The notes beneath the pieces were generated by a model. That model was given only the letters and a program-made list of their open reading frames with translations, did not search any database and was not told where the DNA came from. The position numbers and the translations under genes were made by a program. This document shows positions 45,652 to 58,000 of a DNA stretch of 64,000 nucleotides, piece after piece. Each line of letters starts with the position of its first letter. Position 1 is the first letter of the stretch. Origin of the DNA: Streblospio benedicti (Eukaryota > Annelida > Polychaeta > Spionida > Spionidae). The stretch is taken from the NCBI GenBank assembly GCA_019095985.1, contig CM032666.1, positions 3,421,896 to 3,485,895 of the forward strand, in the 5' to 3' direction.

Positions 45652-48118
45652 ATGACAATGACAATGACAATGACATTTTTATTTTTCAAACTAAAAGTTC
45701 ATACAACACATAAAAATATATATACACTATATACAATTAAGATAAGAGAGTATGTAATCATACTAAAAATACTGATCTTGACTAGAGCATTCTCACTGTT
45801 GTGTAGCCGCTCTTGAAAGCTATGGACATATTTCCTATACAATTCATTAAAACTATCTACTCCATATTTTACATAACATTGTGATATACTACATCTTCTA
45901 TCAATGCGCATGAGTGCTCTAAAAATATTATTGTATGCAACTTTTAACTTCAACAGGGATACTTTCTTGAAATTACACCATAATGAACTACAGTAGAGGG
46001 ATGTACAAAACGATTTAAACAACCTAATCTTAACATCCTCTGTGCATTTCCTAAATTTGCTAATGATCATGTTACCTCTACTGTATATAGATCTAACCTC
46101 ACGCATAATATCACGATCATCACAGTTATTATTTGAGATAAATACACCAAGATATTTTTGTTCTGATACCCATTTTAAAATTTGACCTTCTAATATCATA
46201 TTCGGAACATTAATACATTTAGACAACTTTTTAGGTAAAATGGACATACAGACTGTTTTCTTCTTGTTGAAGACCAACTCATTGTCTAAAGCATACTTTT
46301 CACATACTGAAATAAGATATTGGAGTGCATACGGCGAAGGTGCTAGGAGTACAGAGTCATCTGCATAGAAAATATGATTACAACAAGTATTTGATCTGTG
46401 ACAGCCAATTTTAGTCTGATTTAATAAGGCACTAAGACCATCCATAAAAACATTGAAGTAAATAGGCGAAAGAATACCTCCTTGCCGTAAACCATTAATG
46501 CTACAAAATGGTTGTGAGTACGTATGGCACCACTTAACAACAAACTGTTGGCTAGTAAACCAATACATAAATATTCTAACAATTATTTTTGGTACATTCC
46601 TTTGTAGTAGCTTACTACACATATGCCAGTAGTTAATCCTATCAAATGCCTTCGAAGCATCTAAAAAACACATGTATATAGGACTAGAGTTATAGAGATA
46701 AAAATTTATAGTTTCCCTAAGTATAAAAACACTCATATCTGTACCATGTTTACGTTTAAAACTAAATTGATTGGGAGAGGTTTCAAACAAATCTTTATAC
46801 CTAATAAGGATCAACAGTTCAAAAGATTTTGGAGCTGATACACGTTAAAGCAATAGGACGATAATTGTCCTTACTGGACATATCCCCTTTACAATCTTTT
46901 ACAAGAGGCACAATGATAGAGTCCATAAACGAAGCAGGAATATAACCATGACAGATCATACTATTAAATAACAAACACAATAGAACAGATAATCTATGAT
47001 CCGCGTGCTTATAATGCTCACTGCATAACCCATCTGGACCAGGTGACTTTCCATTTCTTAGTGACTTAATTGCATTTTGAACATCATCAACATTAAATCT
47101 TGGGATATCACCATCTACACATTGCATAGAAATACGAACAAAATCTTCAGAAGTGGAATCTGTGGATGAGTTGAGTAATGATTTAAAGTGATGTTTCCAC
47201 ATATCACAGATAGCTTGTTTACCAACAGCACCATCCACAGAATCCGAAACTTCTGTTACCTTAGAATTATTACTTTTCTTAACCTCTTTCCAGAATTCTT
47301 TGGGATTTTTACCAAGTAATTTAACTGCTAAGTTGTCACATCTTTTTCTATCTAAATCATTTCTACACTTTCTAAATGCATATTTAAAATTAGCACGCTT
47401 GCGTCTCATAATATCATATAAGGGGCCATATCTAGGTTTGTTATTGGCTTTCCATTGTAGAAAAGCTTCCCTTGATTCACAATGTAAGTCTTTACAATAG
47501 TCATTCCAACCAGCAATAGGCTTAAATTTAAGTTTAAAACTACTCTTTAAATCAACACTTGCATCTTGCATGGCGGTACATATACTGTTGCCAATAAAGT
47601 CTATGCTATTTAGATGTTTTAAGTTGCTACAGTTTACATTGTCACATAACGCAAGTTCATGCAAACTCAATATCTGCAAAGCATTTAGCAGTAATGGATC
47701 TGTATACAAGACGCTGATCATCAGTAACATCATCCCAGTGGATTTTAGTCATAGAAGCTCTGCTATCCTCAGGGCAACCTGCATGATAGCACCCAGTTGG
47801 TAAATTTACAACAGTCCAAATTGGTAAATGATCGGATGTTATCATTTTGTAATCAATGTTAATAGAACTAATAAGTGAATAGGCACTTCTGGTACATAGT
47901 ATATGATCAAGCCATGAAGTATCATGTAGACTCGTACCCTTATAAGTGAATGTGTTACACCCTGATAAATGAATATGATCTGCTAATATGTAGTCCTCAT
48001 CCACACAAAACCGGCTTAATTCTTTACCGAAGAGGTGTGAGAGCCTGCCATTCTGTGTTTTTTCTATATCAGCATTAAAGTCACCCATAATATATACAAA
48101 GGGTGTTTCAGCAGTACT
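45652..48118 (-). mobile_element. Younger APE-type LINE (jockey/CR1-like), 5'-truncated
   Basis: It starts inside the APE endonuclease (FVYIMGDFNAD, SWLDHILCT, SDHLPIW at 48110-47820). It continues through the linker (47733-46819; SLRNGKSPGPDGLCSEHYKH, DNYRPIALTCIS) and the RT core (46814-45699; CFLDASKAFDRINYW, GLRQGGILSPIYF, IFYADDSVLLA). Only about two frameshifts separate long open frames, so it is recent relative to its neighbours. The 3' end is an ATTGTC tandem repeat (plus strand 45651-45676). It interrupts the L1/Tx1 element between SQKQAIISLI and HKKDKDR. Confidence 0.88.
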
Positions 48119-48791
48119 TACTAATTAAGCTAATTATAGCTTGCTTTTGTGAATTGGAGAGTTGACCATTTTCTATGCATAATTAAAACTGTCGATGAGA
48201 TCAGTAGAAATCAGATCCCAAAAATAAACATAAAACTCAATTGATGTACAGTCATTTCTGGGTGTACGGCTCTTTTCAAATCCATGTCTCACTTTCTTAC
48301 TTTTGTTATCCGTTGAGACCTGATTTTCCAGATTGGATAATGAAGGAATAATCTCATTATTAAAGAAATGATTTTATTCATAATCAGTATCATATTCATT
48401 TTTTGATTTTGTTGTAAGTAATTTTTGATAGATATTTTGTTGCTCTTGTAAGATGATATCGGGATCAGTTGGTATATCATTATTGGCTAGTTTTAATTTA
48501 CGCATATGTTTCTTTATTGAGTTAGTCTTTTCTAAATTTAAAAGATATTTTATGCTTTTTTCTCCCTCTTCATGCCATTGTACTTTACTTCTTACCATCA
48601 TACCTTCTATTTTTTCCATTTCAATATTTATCAATTCACTCTTAACCTCATGATATTCTTTCATCTTGCTAGTTTACATTTTTTTTCCCAATTCACTAAG
48701 TTTCTTTTCAAGCTCATTTTCTTTCAATTTTTTCTTGTTCTTGCTTTTTGTTTAGAATAATCTAGTGTAAATTTTATAATTTCGTATTTAA

Positions 48792-49032
48792 GGAGACTTT
48801 CTGGAGATAAAAGAATTTGGAGATAAAAAAATTCTCAAAATGTTCTTGTTTTTTATTTCAGTATCAAAGTACGTTCATTTCCCTTTTTAAAAATGTATAA
48901 CACTTTAGGGGTTTCGGGAATAGAATTTGGTTTATGGACCTTACAAAAGATCATACAAAAGACAATTAAAAATTCAATCAATGTTAATTTTGCCTGTATC
49001 GAAATTGTATACATGATCTCCAGAAAGTCTCG
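48792..49032. mobile_element. TTAA-flanked MITE inside the L1/Tx1 fossil
   Basis: Ends GGAGACTTTCTGGAGAT and inverted CGAGACTTTCTGGAGAT are flanked by TTAA at 48788-48791 and 49033-49036. 241 bp, non-coding. A TTAA target is the hallmark of piggyBac-type transposition, though the termini are not the classic CCC. L1 coding sequence resumes on both sides. Confidence 0.75.
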
Positions 49033-49253
49033 TTAATCAATTTCTGCTAAACTCTTTCATCAATCACATTATTATGTTCATCCTTACATTTCTGTAAATT
49101 AAATTTTAACTTAGTAGTGAAAATTTCATCATTCAAAAGTGAATTAAATTTCCATAACCGGCACTGGGCATGCAATGATCTGCTTGTAAAGAAGGCATGA
49201 TGTCAAGATCAGTTATATTATCATATAATGACCCTATAATGAATCTGATATAC

Positions 49254-49474
49254 GCACTCTCTACGAGAGGCTTATATTTTACAATTAGTGGTTCTTCTGT
49301 ACTAGTACCATTTGCTTCTGAAGGTCACTTTGAAGAAGCACGATTCATAAAAAATATGTAAAAATTATATATTCATTATATTATGACATATCACCAAAAT
49401 AATTTATCAAATACAATGATACTATATATTATTCAAAAAAACAAACAAAAAAACTTGACCTCTCGTAGAGAGTG
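49254..49474. mobile_element. hAT-type MITE with TGATATAC duplication
   Basis: Perfect 8 bp flanks TGATATAC at 49246-49253 and 49475-49482. Ends are CACTCTCTACGAGAGG and inverted CCTCTCGTAGAGAGTG. 221 bp, non-coding. The L1/Tx1 frame reads across the site once the insert and one flank are ignored. Confidence 0.85.
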
Positions 49475-50329
49475 TGATATACAAAAACATAATCTTATCT
49501 GCACTGTATGAGGGGATTTTTCTGTCTCCATGTGTATCTATGAGTGATGGGACTTTTTATTCTCCATGTATCATGTAAGCTAAAACTATTTTTTTAATTT
49601 ATCTAGTTTATCTAGCGACCTCAACTTTAAGGCATCCAATCCTCTCTCTCATTTTATCTAGTTCTATATTTTGTACAAGATTCCAATCTGCACCTATAAT
49701 AAACTTATCATCACCACTTAAATTTCTTTCATTAGGACAATGTTTGAGCTCATCATAAAATATTAACTGTTCAGCTTCTGTGTAAGTGCATAGATACTTA
49801 ATAAATTAATGTTTTCCTCCATAATGTCAGTTAGCATGAACACATCTACCATTAATGTGGCATTTTGTGAATTTAACACTAGCATCCAAACCATTATCAT
49901 AGTCCCTTTGCTGTTATTACTACCATGAGACATTATTTCCCCTCCCCATTCTTGCTGCCATTTAAGTGAATTGTCTACTCCGCTATGAGCTTCTTGTATA
50001 AATGAGATACGGTATCAAAGCGATTTCCCCCTTATCCAATTAACAATGAAGCTCTTCTTTTATCATTACTCAAACCCCTAACATTAATTGATCCTATCTT
50101 AAAATCACATGCTTTCCTTACCATTTTATGCCTTATAAGTTTATCTACCACAATTGATCCCCTTTCCCTAATGTATAAATACGCTTTATAGTTAATAAAA
50201 ATTGAATATTTACAAATGATGCTTATATATATTCAAGGATAGTCTGCATGAATGTTCAAAATTAAAATGTATTGAAAAAACACTACATGTATTCTTTATT
50301 TATTTTTTTTTTTTTATATTTTATTTATT

Positions 50330-51700
50330 TATTTCCGATATGTAACTGGTTATTACAATCCATTTAAATAAAATTATATATACAGTATATACATAGTATT
50401 TGCATGAACCACATGCGTCTAACAAATTACACATATCAGTGTTAAAGTTCTATGCATCAAAATTATATAGCACCTTCTAGACTGAGCAAAGTCAATATAA
50501 AAGAGAGAATCAACTAACGTTTTAATAACAATATTACTACGCTTATTAATTACTTGTCTGACACCAAATGTCAAATGGCGCTCGATTTCCTTAAAAGACT
50601 TGACATTATAGTGTACCATAAAACTTCATATTTATCTATATTTAGCCAATCTTTGAAAAACCTATATGGGCTCCTTAACTTTTTAAATACAGAAGTTAAA
50701 TTACGTCACTGACTTATACAATAAAACCTTGCACAATAAGCTTTAAACAGTTTACATTGAATTTCATTACTGCACAATCTTAATCTTTCTTTTAATAAGA
50801 ACTACCTCTAGCATATAGACTTCGTATTAGGCTTTTAATATCACAGTCATCTTGCATTTTATCTGCAAGTAACACACCTATGTATTTTTGTTCATGTACA
50901 ATTTTAAGTGATTTGCCATCTAATTAGATGGCAGGTATATGAACGTTTCTTAACCTTCTAGGTTTAACACACATTAATAGTTTTCTTCACATAATACACT
51001 AACTCAGAGGCAAACTTATCACATACCGAGAGTAATTTCTGCACAGCAGATGGAGAGTGGGCCAATAAAACTGCATCATCAGCATCAAACAGATGATTAA
51101 CAGAGCAACCATTTAAAACACACCCACATCTAACTTTAAAATTGACATTAATATCATCAGTATACACATTGTAGAAATAGTGACAATATGCTACCTTGGC
51201 GAACTCCATTACTGACATTAAAAGGTTCAGAAACATGCCCATTCCATCTAACATAAAAGTATAGCTTGCTATACCACACATATACAACTCTGACAATTAA
51301 AATTGGTAATTTCCTATCAATTAACTTTTTAAAGATGGTCCAATGATTGACCTTGTCAAAGGCTTTACTTGCATCCAGAAAACATATACATTGGACTACC
51401 AGCACAATTATAATATTCTGTTATTTGCTTCATTGAATAAATACACATTTCAGTTGATAACTTAGGTTTAAAACGGCTGTTTATAACCAAATTGATTATT
51501 GTTGTTGACAGTAATCTATAACAATTAAGTATAAGTATTTCTAGCATTTTAGACAATACACTTTATAGCTAATGGATAATAGTGGTCCTTTGCACTTAAT
51601 TTATCCTTTTTGTCTTTCACTTGTGGTACAATAAAAGTGCATATTCCTTATTATGAACATCCTTACTAGAGTTGAGTAACGTTTAATTTAAACCTGGCAT
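50330..51700 (-). mobile_element. Older APE-type LINE copy, RT region
   Basis: Same broad family as 45652-48118. Minus-strand pieces are KDKKDKLSAKDHYYPLAIKC near 51640, CFLDASKAFDKVNHWTIF (51157-51405), NGVRQGSILS, then LFDADDAVLLAHSPSAVQKL (50964-51296; the YADD-equivalent reads DADD). Many frameshifts and stops, and a poor 3' part. The catalytic Tyr replaced by Asp shows the copy is long dead. Confidence 0.75.
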
Positions 51701-51766
51701 TGGACACCTCAGAAATTTATCACTATCTGTGTAAACTGTGTCGAATTACTTGGTGGCAACAAGTAG

Positions 51767-51772
51767 TTTATT
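51767..51772 (-). terminator. Probable AP5Z1 poly(A) signal
   Basis: TTTATT on the plus strand gives AATAAA on the minus strand, about 240 bp past the AP5Z1 stop codon. Confidence 0.45.
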
Positions 51773-52008
51773 GGCTACTACGCTCTGCTACAGTATCGCA
51801 TCCCAGGGCTGAGCGCAGTACTTCTCAGTTGTGAATATCACTGACATGCAAATGTGACATTTTGGAGTAATAATGAGAAATGAACACACAAAGTTAAAAT
51901 ATTGCAAAAAATTTTCTCAGCACATAAAGTACACTAGCAGCAGATATCCTGATGTATTAACTTGAGTGTGATACACTGTCCTGAGCTGAGCTCAGATGCA
52001 CCTTCCAC

Positions 52009-55000
52009 TCACACTGATAATTCTGCTGTAGTATGAAGTAATACTGACAAAGAACTGCAATCCCGGTGCCACCTAAAACAGAAACCGTGATTTGGTCAAG
52101 TTTTTCTGAACAAGTACCTTTCAAATGGAACAAATTCTATGCTTAAACACGTATTTAGCACAGATTTACATACACATGTATAAATCCTAACATTATAAAA
52201 TCTATTTTAAGTGTATAAAACCACTAACCGTCCATCATTGATTTCTGGAGCTGGGCTTAAAATGACTGCTGCAACGCTACAAAGTATACAATAGTCATAT
52301 ATTGCGCATATATATATTTGGAAAATGTTGTGAAGTCGATTGTTACATAATAAATAAAACCGATACAAGAAATAAAAATAAACTTAAACAGTCTAACATG
52401 AACATAAAACTTATACAATATTTACTTAAAATGTGTAGAGCAACTTCTTCCATCTCTTTAATAAAAGTGAAATGAAAGTCTATGAAATAACATGTACATG
52501 AACATTGCAAGTGTGAATGTTGTAAAATGAAATAAAAATCCACTCAAACAGAAAACAAAATCTTGAAAGTTTGGTAAACTCACTTTGGCATTTTTAGTAC
52601 ATTGATGAGTTGGGTTGCTCGCCTTGTGAGCGCCAACGCCGATTCCTCGCTGCACTGACATTGACCTAGCTTGGTGAGGCAGAGAATGGCACGTGGGATT
52701 AGATCCTGACAGCGCGACGACAGCTGAAATATACACAATTCAGTGCATTGAATATGGCTCTAAAATCGCTCGTGATGTTTCAGTTTGAACCCAATTAAGT
52801 TGAAAGCTTAAGCAGTATAGGTGTTCAATAATGGAAATACCTTCGCAATCGTGGACATGAGCACTGTAAGAAGTCGCGGGTGGAATATGTTTTCTTTGCG
52901 AGTCACAGACGCTGTAACTTCATAGGAAAGAACTTCGAGGCCTTCATACATTGTAGAAATTATATCAGGGGTGCATTGCTCATTGTAAACGGGTGATAAG
53001 AATTCACCAATTCCATATATCTTAAAAATAATGAAAGTAAATGTAAGAGTTTGTTCTTACATAATTCATTGCTACAGTGAATGCCTTGAGTGAACTTTTA
53101 AAAACATTTTTAGATTTTAAAATCTATTTAAGAACAATTCAATGTACTATCTTCAGTCTCCTACAGTAAAATAAGCTTTATAAATTCCTTTATAAGTTTT
53201 AATTAAATACCCCAAAGTAATAGAGATCATAAATACATACCAAGTGTGTAAAAAACTCTTCTCTGGAGATAATATTTTGTAATGAAGAAGAATATTCTAA
53301 TAGCATAGAAAATTCATCTAAAATCACTGATGGACTCCTTTGTAAGTGTCCAACAAGTTGATTTGAGAACAATCTGAGAAAAGAAACAAAAAGAGAATAT
53401 GACCAACAAACATCATATATGATGTGTATTTAAATGAGTGTATTATGAACAAGTTTAACCTGCTTATTGAGTCTTTGTAGCCAGGAATTTCAATGAGAAG
53501 ATGACATCGTTCAAGCAACACAGGGACTATTTTATTGGCAAAAGTTTCATCACCATTCTTTTCTAATTCACCAAAATATAATCTGAAAATATCATGACAT
53601 ATATTACTATAGTCTTCTTTATTTTCAAAAAACAAACAAAATGAAACAAAATCAAATTGCTAATAGGATTAATTAGGAAAAAGTACACACTCCAGAAGAC
53701 TTGGTACTATTTTTGAACACATTGTGACTCGAGGAAAATTACTCAAAGGTTTCAGGATTTCATGAACATTTTTCAACCTAGAATAGAAGAAAAAAATCTA
53801 AATCAGCTGAAAAAAAAATGCATTTTTTGGCATAGAATAAATAATCTACAATTTTTGACAAACTATTATATATTGTTAATAAATCAAAGCACTGCAATTA
53901 TTATTATTATTATTACCCGGTAGTCTTTATTTCAGACATGAAGTCCATATTACAGATTGTTACATAATAAATAAAACCGGTACAAGAAATAAAAATAAAC
54001 TTAAACAGTCGAACATGAACATAAAAACTTATACAATATTTACTTAAAATGTGTAGAGTAACTTCTTCCATCTCTTTAATAAAAGTGAAATGAAAACTAC
54101 TCTGAACAATTACAGCGAATATTAGATTGTAATTTGTCAGAAGTGTGGAGCCTTTTCATAAAAGAAAATACATTTTTGCGAGTTAGTGTATTAAAACAGT
54201 CTATATTGTTTTAAACATATAATTGTGATATACTCTTACCACGCTGGATACTAAACAGTTTTCTACAAATGTCATTGTAAGCCACTATGCATTTTTTGAA
54301 AGATTCTTGGCTGTAATCATACCAAAGGTGGGAACAATATGTACTTGAGCAATACGTATGTTACTTGAGCAATACGTTCTGAATAAGCATTGCTCTATTT
54401 CATCTGAACAGTGTTTGAATCTTCTAACTAACATGTTGGCTCTGGTATACAGTGCTTCAACCTGTCTAAGAATGTCACTGTCATCCTTGTAATTACATGT
54501 TAGAAGAACACCAAGATATTTGTGCTCATGAACAAATTCAAGAGATTTTCTCTTCAGATATAGTGTAGACTATCCATAGAAGAGGGTTTGAAACACATGC
54601 ATTTAGTCTTTATATCGTTGTATACAATACAATTTTGGATAGCATAGCTATAACATGTATCTAAAAGTTTTCAAACAGGTACCTATCTATAGTATCACCA
54701 TGTCCACTTTCAGAGCGTGAAATGTATAAAAACAATGGCTTGTTCTTTGGGTCCATTACATTGTCAATGATTTTAGAGCTATCAGAATTAACTTTTGTTC
54801 TCAATTGTTCCACTTCAAGTGTTGCTGCTAAACATGGTAGATCTAACAAGGAGTGTAAAACCTGAAAAAAAATAATGCAGAGAACATACAGAAACAGAGA
54901 AAAGAAACATATATATATATGCGTTTCTCAGTGCTTGCGGATACATTTTCAAACTTCTCTCTCTCACATCCTTTTAGCAAGCATATTTCTACCATGATAG

Positions 55001-58000
55001 ACATACATGTAGCTGCAAACAAGTTTTACAACCCTAATCTTCGATTTGACTTCATCAAGTCATTCAAGTGGCCCTGGAGAGGCTAGAAGCCATGACCCCA
55101 ATGTTGTGAGACCAGAATGATACCATCATCCCAAGCATTCTGGTCTCACAACCTTGGGGTCGTGAGTACGAGTCCTACCAGGGCCACTACATATAGTCAA
55201 ATTGAAGCTTAGGGTGGTAAAACCTGTCTTCAGCTATGTCTATCATGGTGGAAATATGCTTGCTAAAAAGATGTGAGAGCGAGAGGGAAGCTTGAAAAAG
55301 ACAAAGAAACACTATCACAAAACTTTGTGTAGACATCGTACCCAATTTATTGGCACCACCAACAAAACATGTATCAACATTCACTTTATTTACCCTTTAC
55401 CATAGTTTTTATCCACTACGTCCAGTTATACCGCAAGACGTACCTGTTACCTTGGAGATAGAGATATGTTTGGATGGTGCCACTAATGTTGGCACTGCCA
55501 ATAATTAATATAATTTGGGAATGACATTAACTAAAAAATTTCTTACTTCAATAGCAGTGGTCGGTGACATTACAGCTGGAAGAATTCTTTTGAAAATCTC
55601 CAAATGTGTTACTGGATCCCAGGCTAATAACTAATTCAACAAAAAACTAAAAGTTTGCGATAATCTTCATGCAACTACATGCAGGTTAGAAATGTTAAAG
55701 CATGAATGATAACAAAAATATAAACATACAGTAAATCTGAATATTTAGAGAAAAATGACATAATGTACCTTGAAAAGATTTGGGAAATACTGAAACAAGA
55801 CTGATGTCTCGTAGCAAAGAGTTTCTAGGTTGTCATTTATGAATAATACTGTGTCCATAGCAACAGCGTAGTTCATATAATACATAGAAACCACTTTGTC
55901 AAAGTACATCTGATACATTGAAGCTGCATCCAATTCCAAAGAATCACCTGAAACAAACATGATTAAATATGAACATGGCTGAATTAAAATTCAATATATA
56001 CAATCATAGGCCATTTTGAGCTATCAACACATTCTATTTAATTTACCATGGTTAATTAGAAACTGTAACAACGGTATAATGATCTGTGGTCTTTTTGCAT
56101 TCACAATACCACACAAAGTTTTAATTGCTTCCAATATCTTTGGCCTCAGATTTGGTTCAGCTGCATATAAATGATCAAATATTCCAATTGCCTCAATGAG
56201 AGCCTGAAAAAAAATTTAAATCTAGTCATATTAGCTAAGCATAACCACAAGATTGTATTGTCTTGATAATGTAGCAACTTAAAATGTGTATCAGTATTGT
56301 CGGAAATTATCATGTGGGATGACAGTTTATGTTAAGTTCTACTTACTGCTTTCTGAATATCTTGATCATAGGCGACTTTTGCATCTGTAAAACAACAGGA
56401 AAACATTTATTATCAACAAATTCTAACGTAAATGTCTCTAACATGTTCCTACACTGTGAATAATTAACAAATATCTGGTAACTTTTTGCAATTGTTTGGT
56501 TGGTTGCTTTACTTACTTCTTCTCGCCTGTTTGAAAATTTTCATGCTGTAATGGTAGGCGGCTTCTGACAATGATCCAGTGTTGGAGCCACTGTATTGTT
56601 CTGATGATCCCCATATGCTGGACACGTTTGTCCTGTCGCTAGCTAGACTCCACCCAGATGGAGAACTCCTGCCACTTGGAGACGAGGAGTTTCTATTGAT
56701 TGATGAAGAATCGAAACCCTTCCATGAAATGCTGTTTCTTCGTGGGGTGCCCCACAAAATGGACTCATCCATATGTGATGAAGCTGTTGTCCCTGGTGAT
56801 GTCGGAGTGGCACAACCCGATCCATTTTCTGAATCATTCGATCCCAAAGATGGCGATTGTTCACTGTCTATTGATGGAGAGTGTCTAAAACTGGATGATG
56901 TGAGTGAATGTCTTGGACTTTGAGAAAATATCTTTGTATCAGTGGGTGATGGAAAAGACGTTTCAGTATAACTTTTGCTTACGAATTGCACGTTGGACAT
57001 ATTTTTACTTTTGTCACGCAGATTCCTGGTTTGAAACAGCCATCTTCTTAACATACTGAAGCTATGAATGTTAAGTAACTGCTTGTTGGTATAGTACTGA
57101 CCTACAATGGAAAAAAAGCACAATTAGGAGCATTAGAAAGGATATAAGTAGCATCCATTTATCTTGAACTCTGATAACTCGAATTTATGGACAACTCAAA
57201 AAATAACTTTCCTTTCATGTTACAGTATATCATCAGTCACTCTTTTAACTAAACATTTCTGATAACTTGAATTTGTATTCAACCATGTCAAGTTTGAGTC
57301 AAACAGATTCACACCTGTCATTGGATGAGTCTCATCTGCCTGAAGCGAGCATCTTATACACAGCACACACAGTTGTATTTGGACCTCACCACTTACCAGT
57401 TTGATAAAATAATTTGAGAAAGGTAACGTTAAAAACGAAATTACTTACCAACACATAATGCAGTGAAAAAGTCTTTGGTTATTGTTCCATCTACTTCAGT
57501 AACTGGAGGCATTTGTTTTTTATCTTTTTTAAATAAGCCTCTTGAATACGGACTTGGAGCCTGTTGAAGCTCCGCTCGTTTCAGCCATTCACAAAATTGA
57601 GAATCTACTATGTTAATATGATCTGCAACATTAAATCATGAACTATATTTGTGTTCAAATATTCCAATCTTTGAATTCTGACATTCAAATGTATTGACTA
57701 TAACGAGTGCATGCCTGCATTGTCTAAAGGCTATGCAACAAAAATGTATTTATAAAACAGTCTATTAAGGAATATATGTTATAAATTCATACCATCATTG
57801 AGAAGATTTATATGCTGATTAAGAACACAGTTCAGAGCCATTAAACAAGATGTCTGCACTTGAAGTTCGATGCCTTGAGTTGAAAGCCACCTAGAAGATG
57901 AAAAAAACACATAAAATGATAGGATTGCATGAACATATTACAATGAACTTGTTTCTTAAACATACAAATCCACTTCATTTATTGTATCAAAATATTCAAA

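Larger units (their letters stand above)
44640..50150 (-). mobile_element. L1/Tx1-type LINE, old, split by three later insertions
   Basis: Minus-strand order: an endonuclease start near 50140 (IGSINVRGLSNDKRRASL), IIGADWNLVQNIELDKMRE near 49690, KYEIIKFTLDYSKQKA near 48780, GMMVRSKVQWHEEGEKSIKY (48374-48664), then SPGNDG-region remnants to 48120. The reading resumes at 45640 with HKKDKDRLQIDNKRSISLLN and YEIMSKVTAERIKKV (RT fingers). Pieces trail to about 44640. It carries many stops and frameshifts. ORF1 and the RT catalytic box are not visible. Insertions sit at 45652-48118, 48792-49032 and 49254-49474. No host gene lies in this stretch. Confidence 0.75.

Noticed and set aside
56579-56923. 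114-codon plus-strand frame opposite AP5Z1 exon 6
   Set aside because: Antisense shadow of the serine-rich exon; no splice or start evidence.
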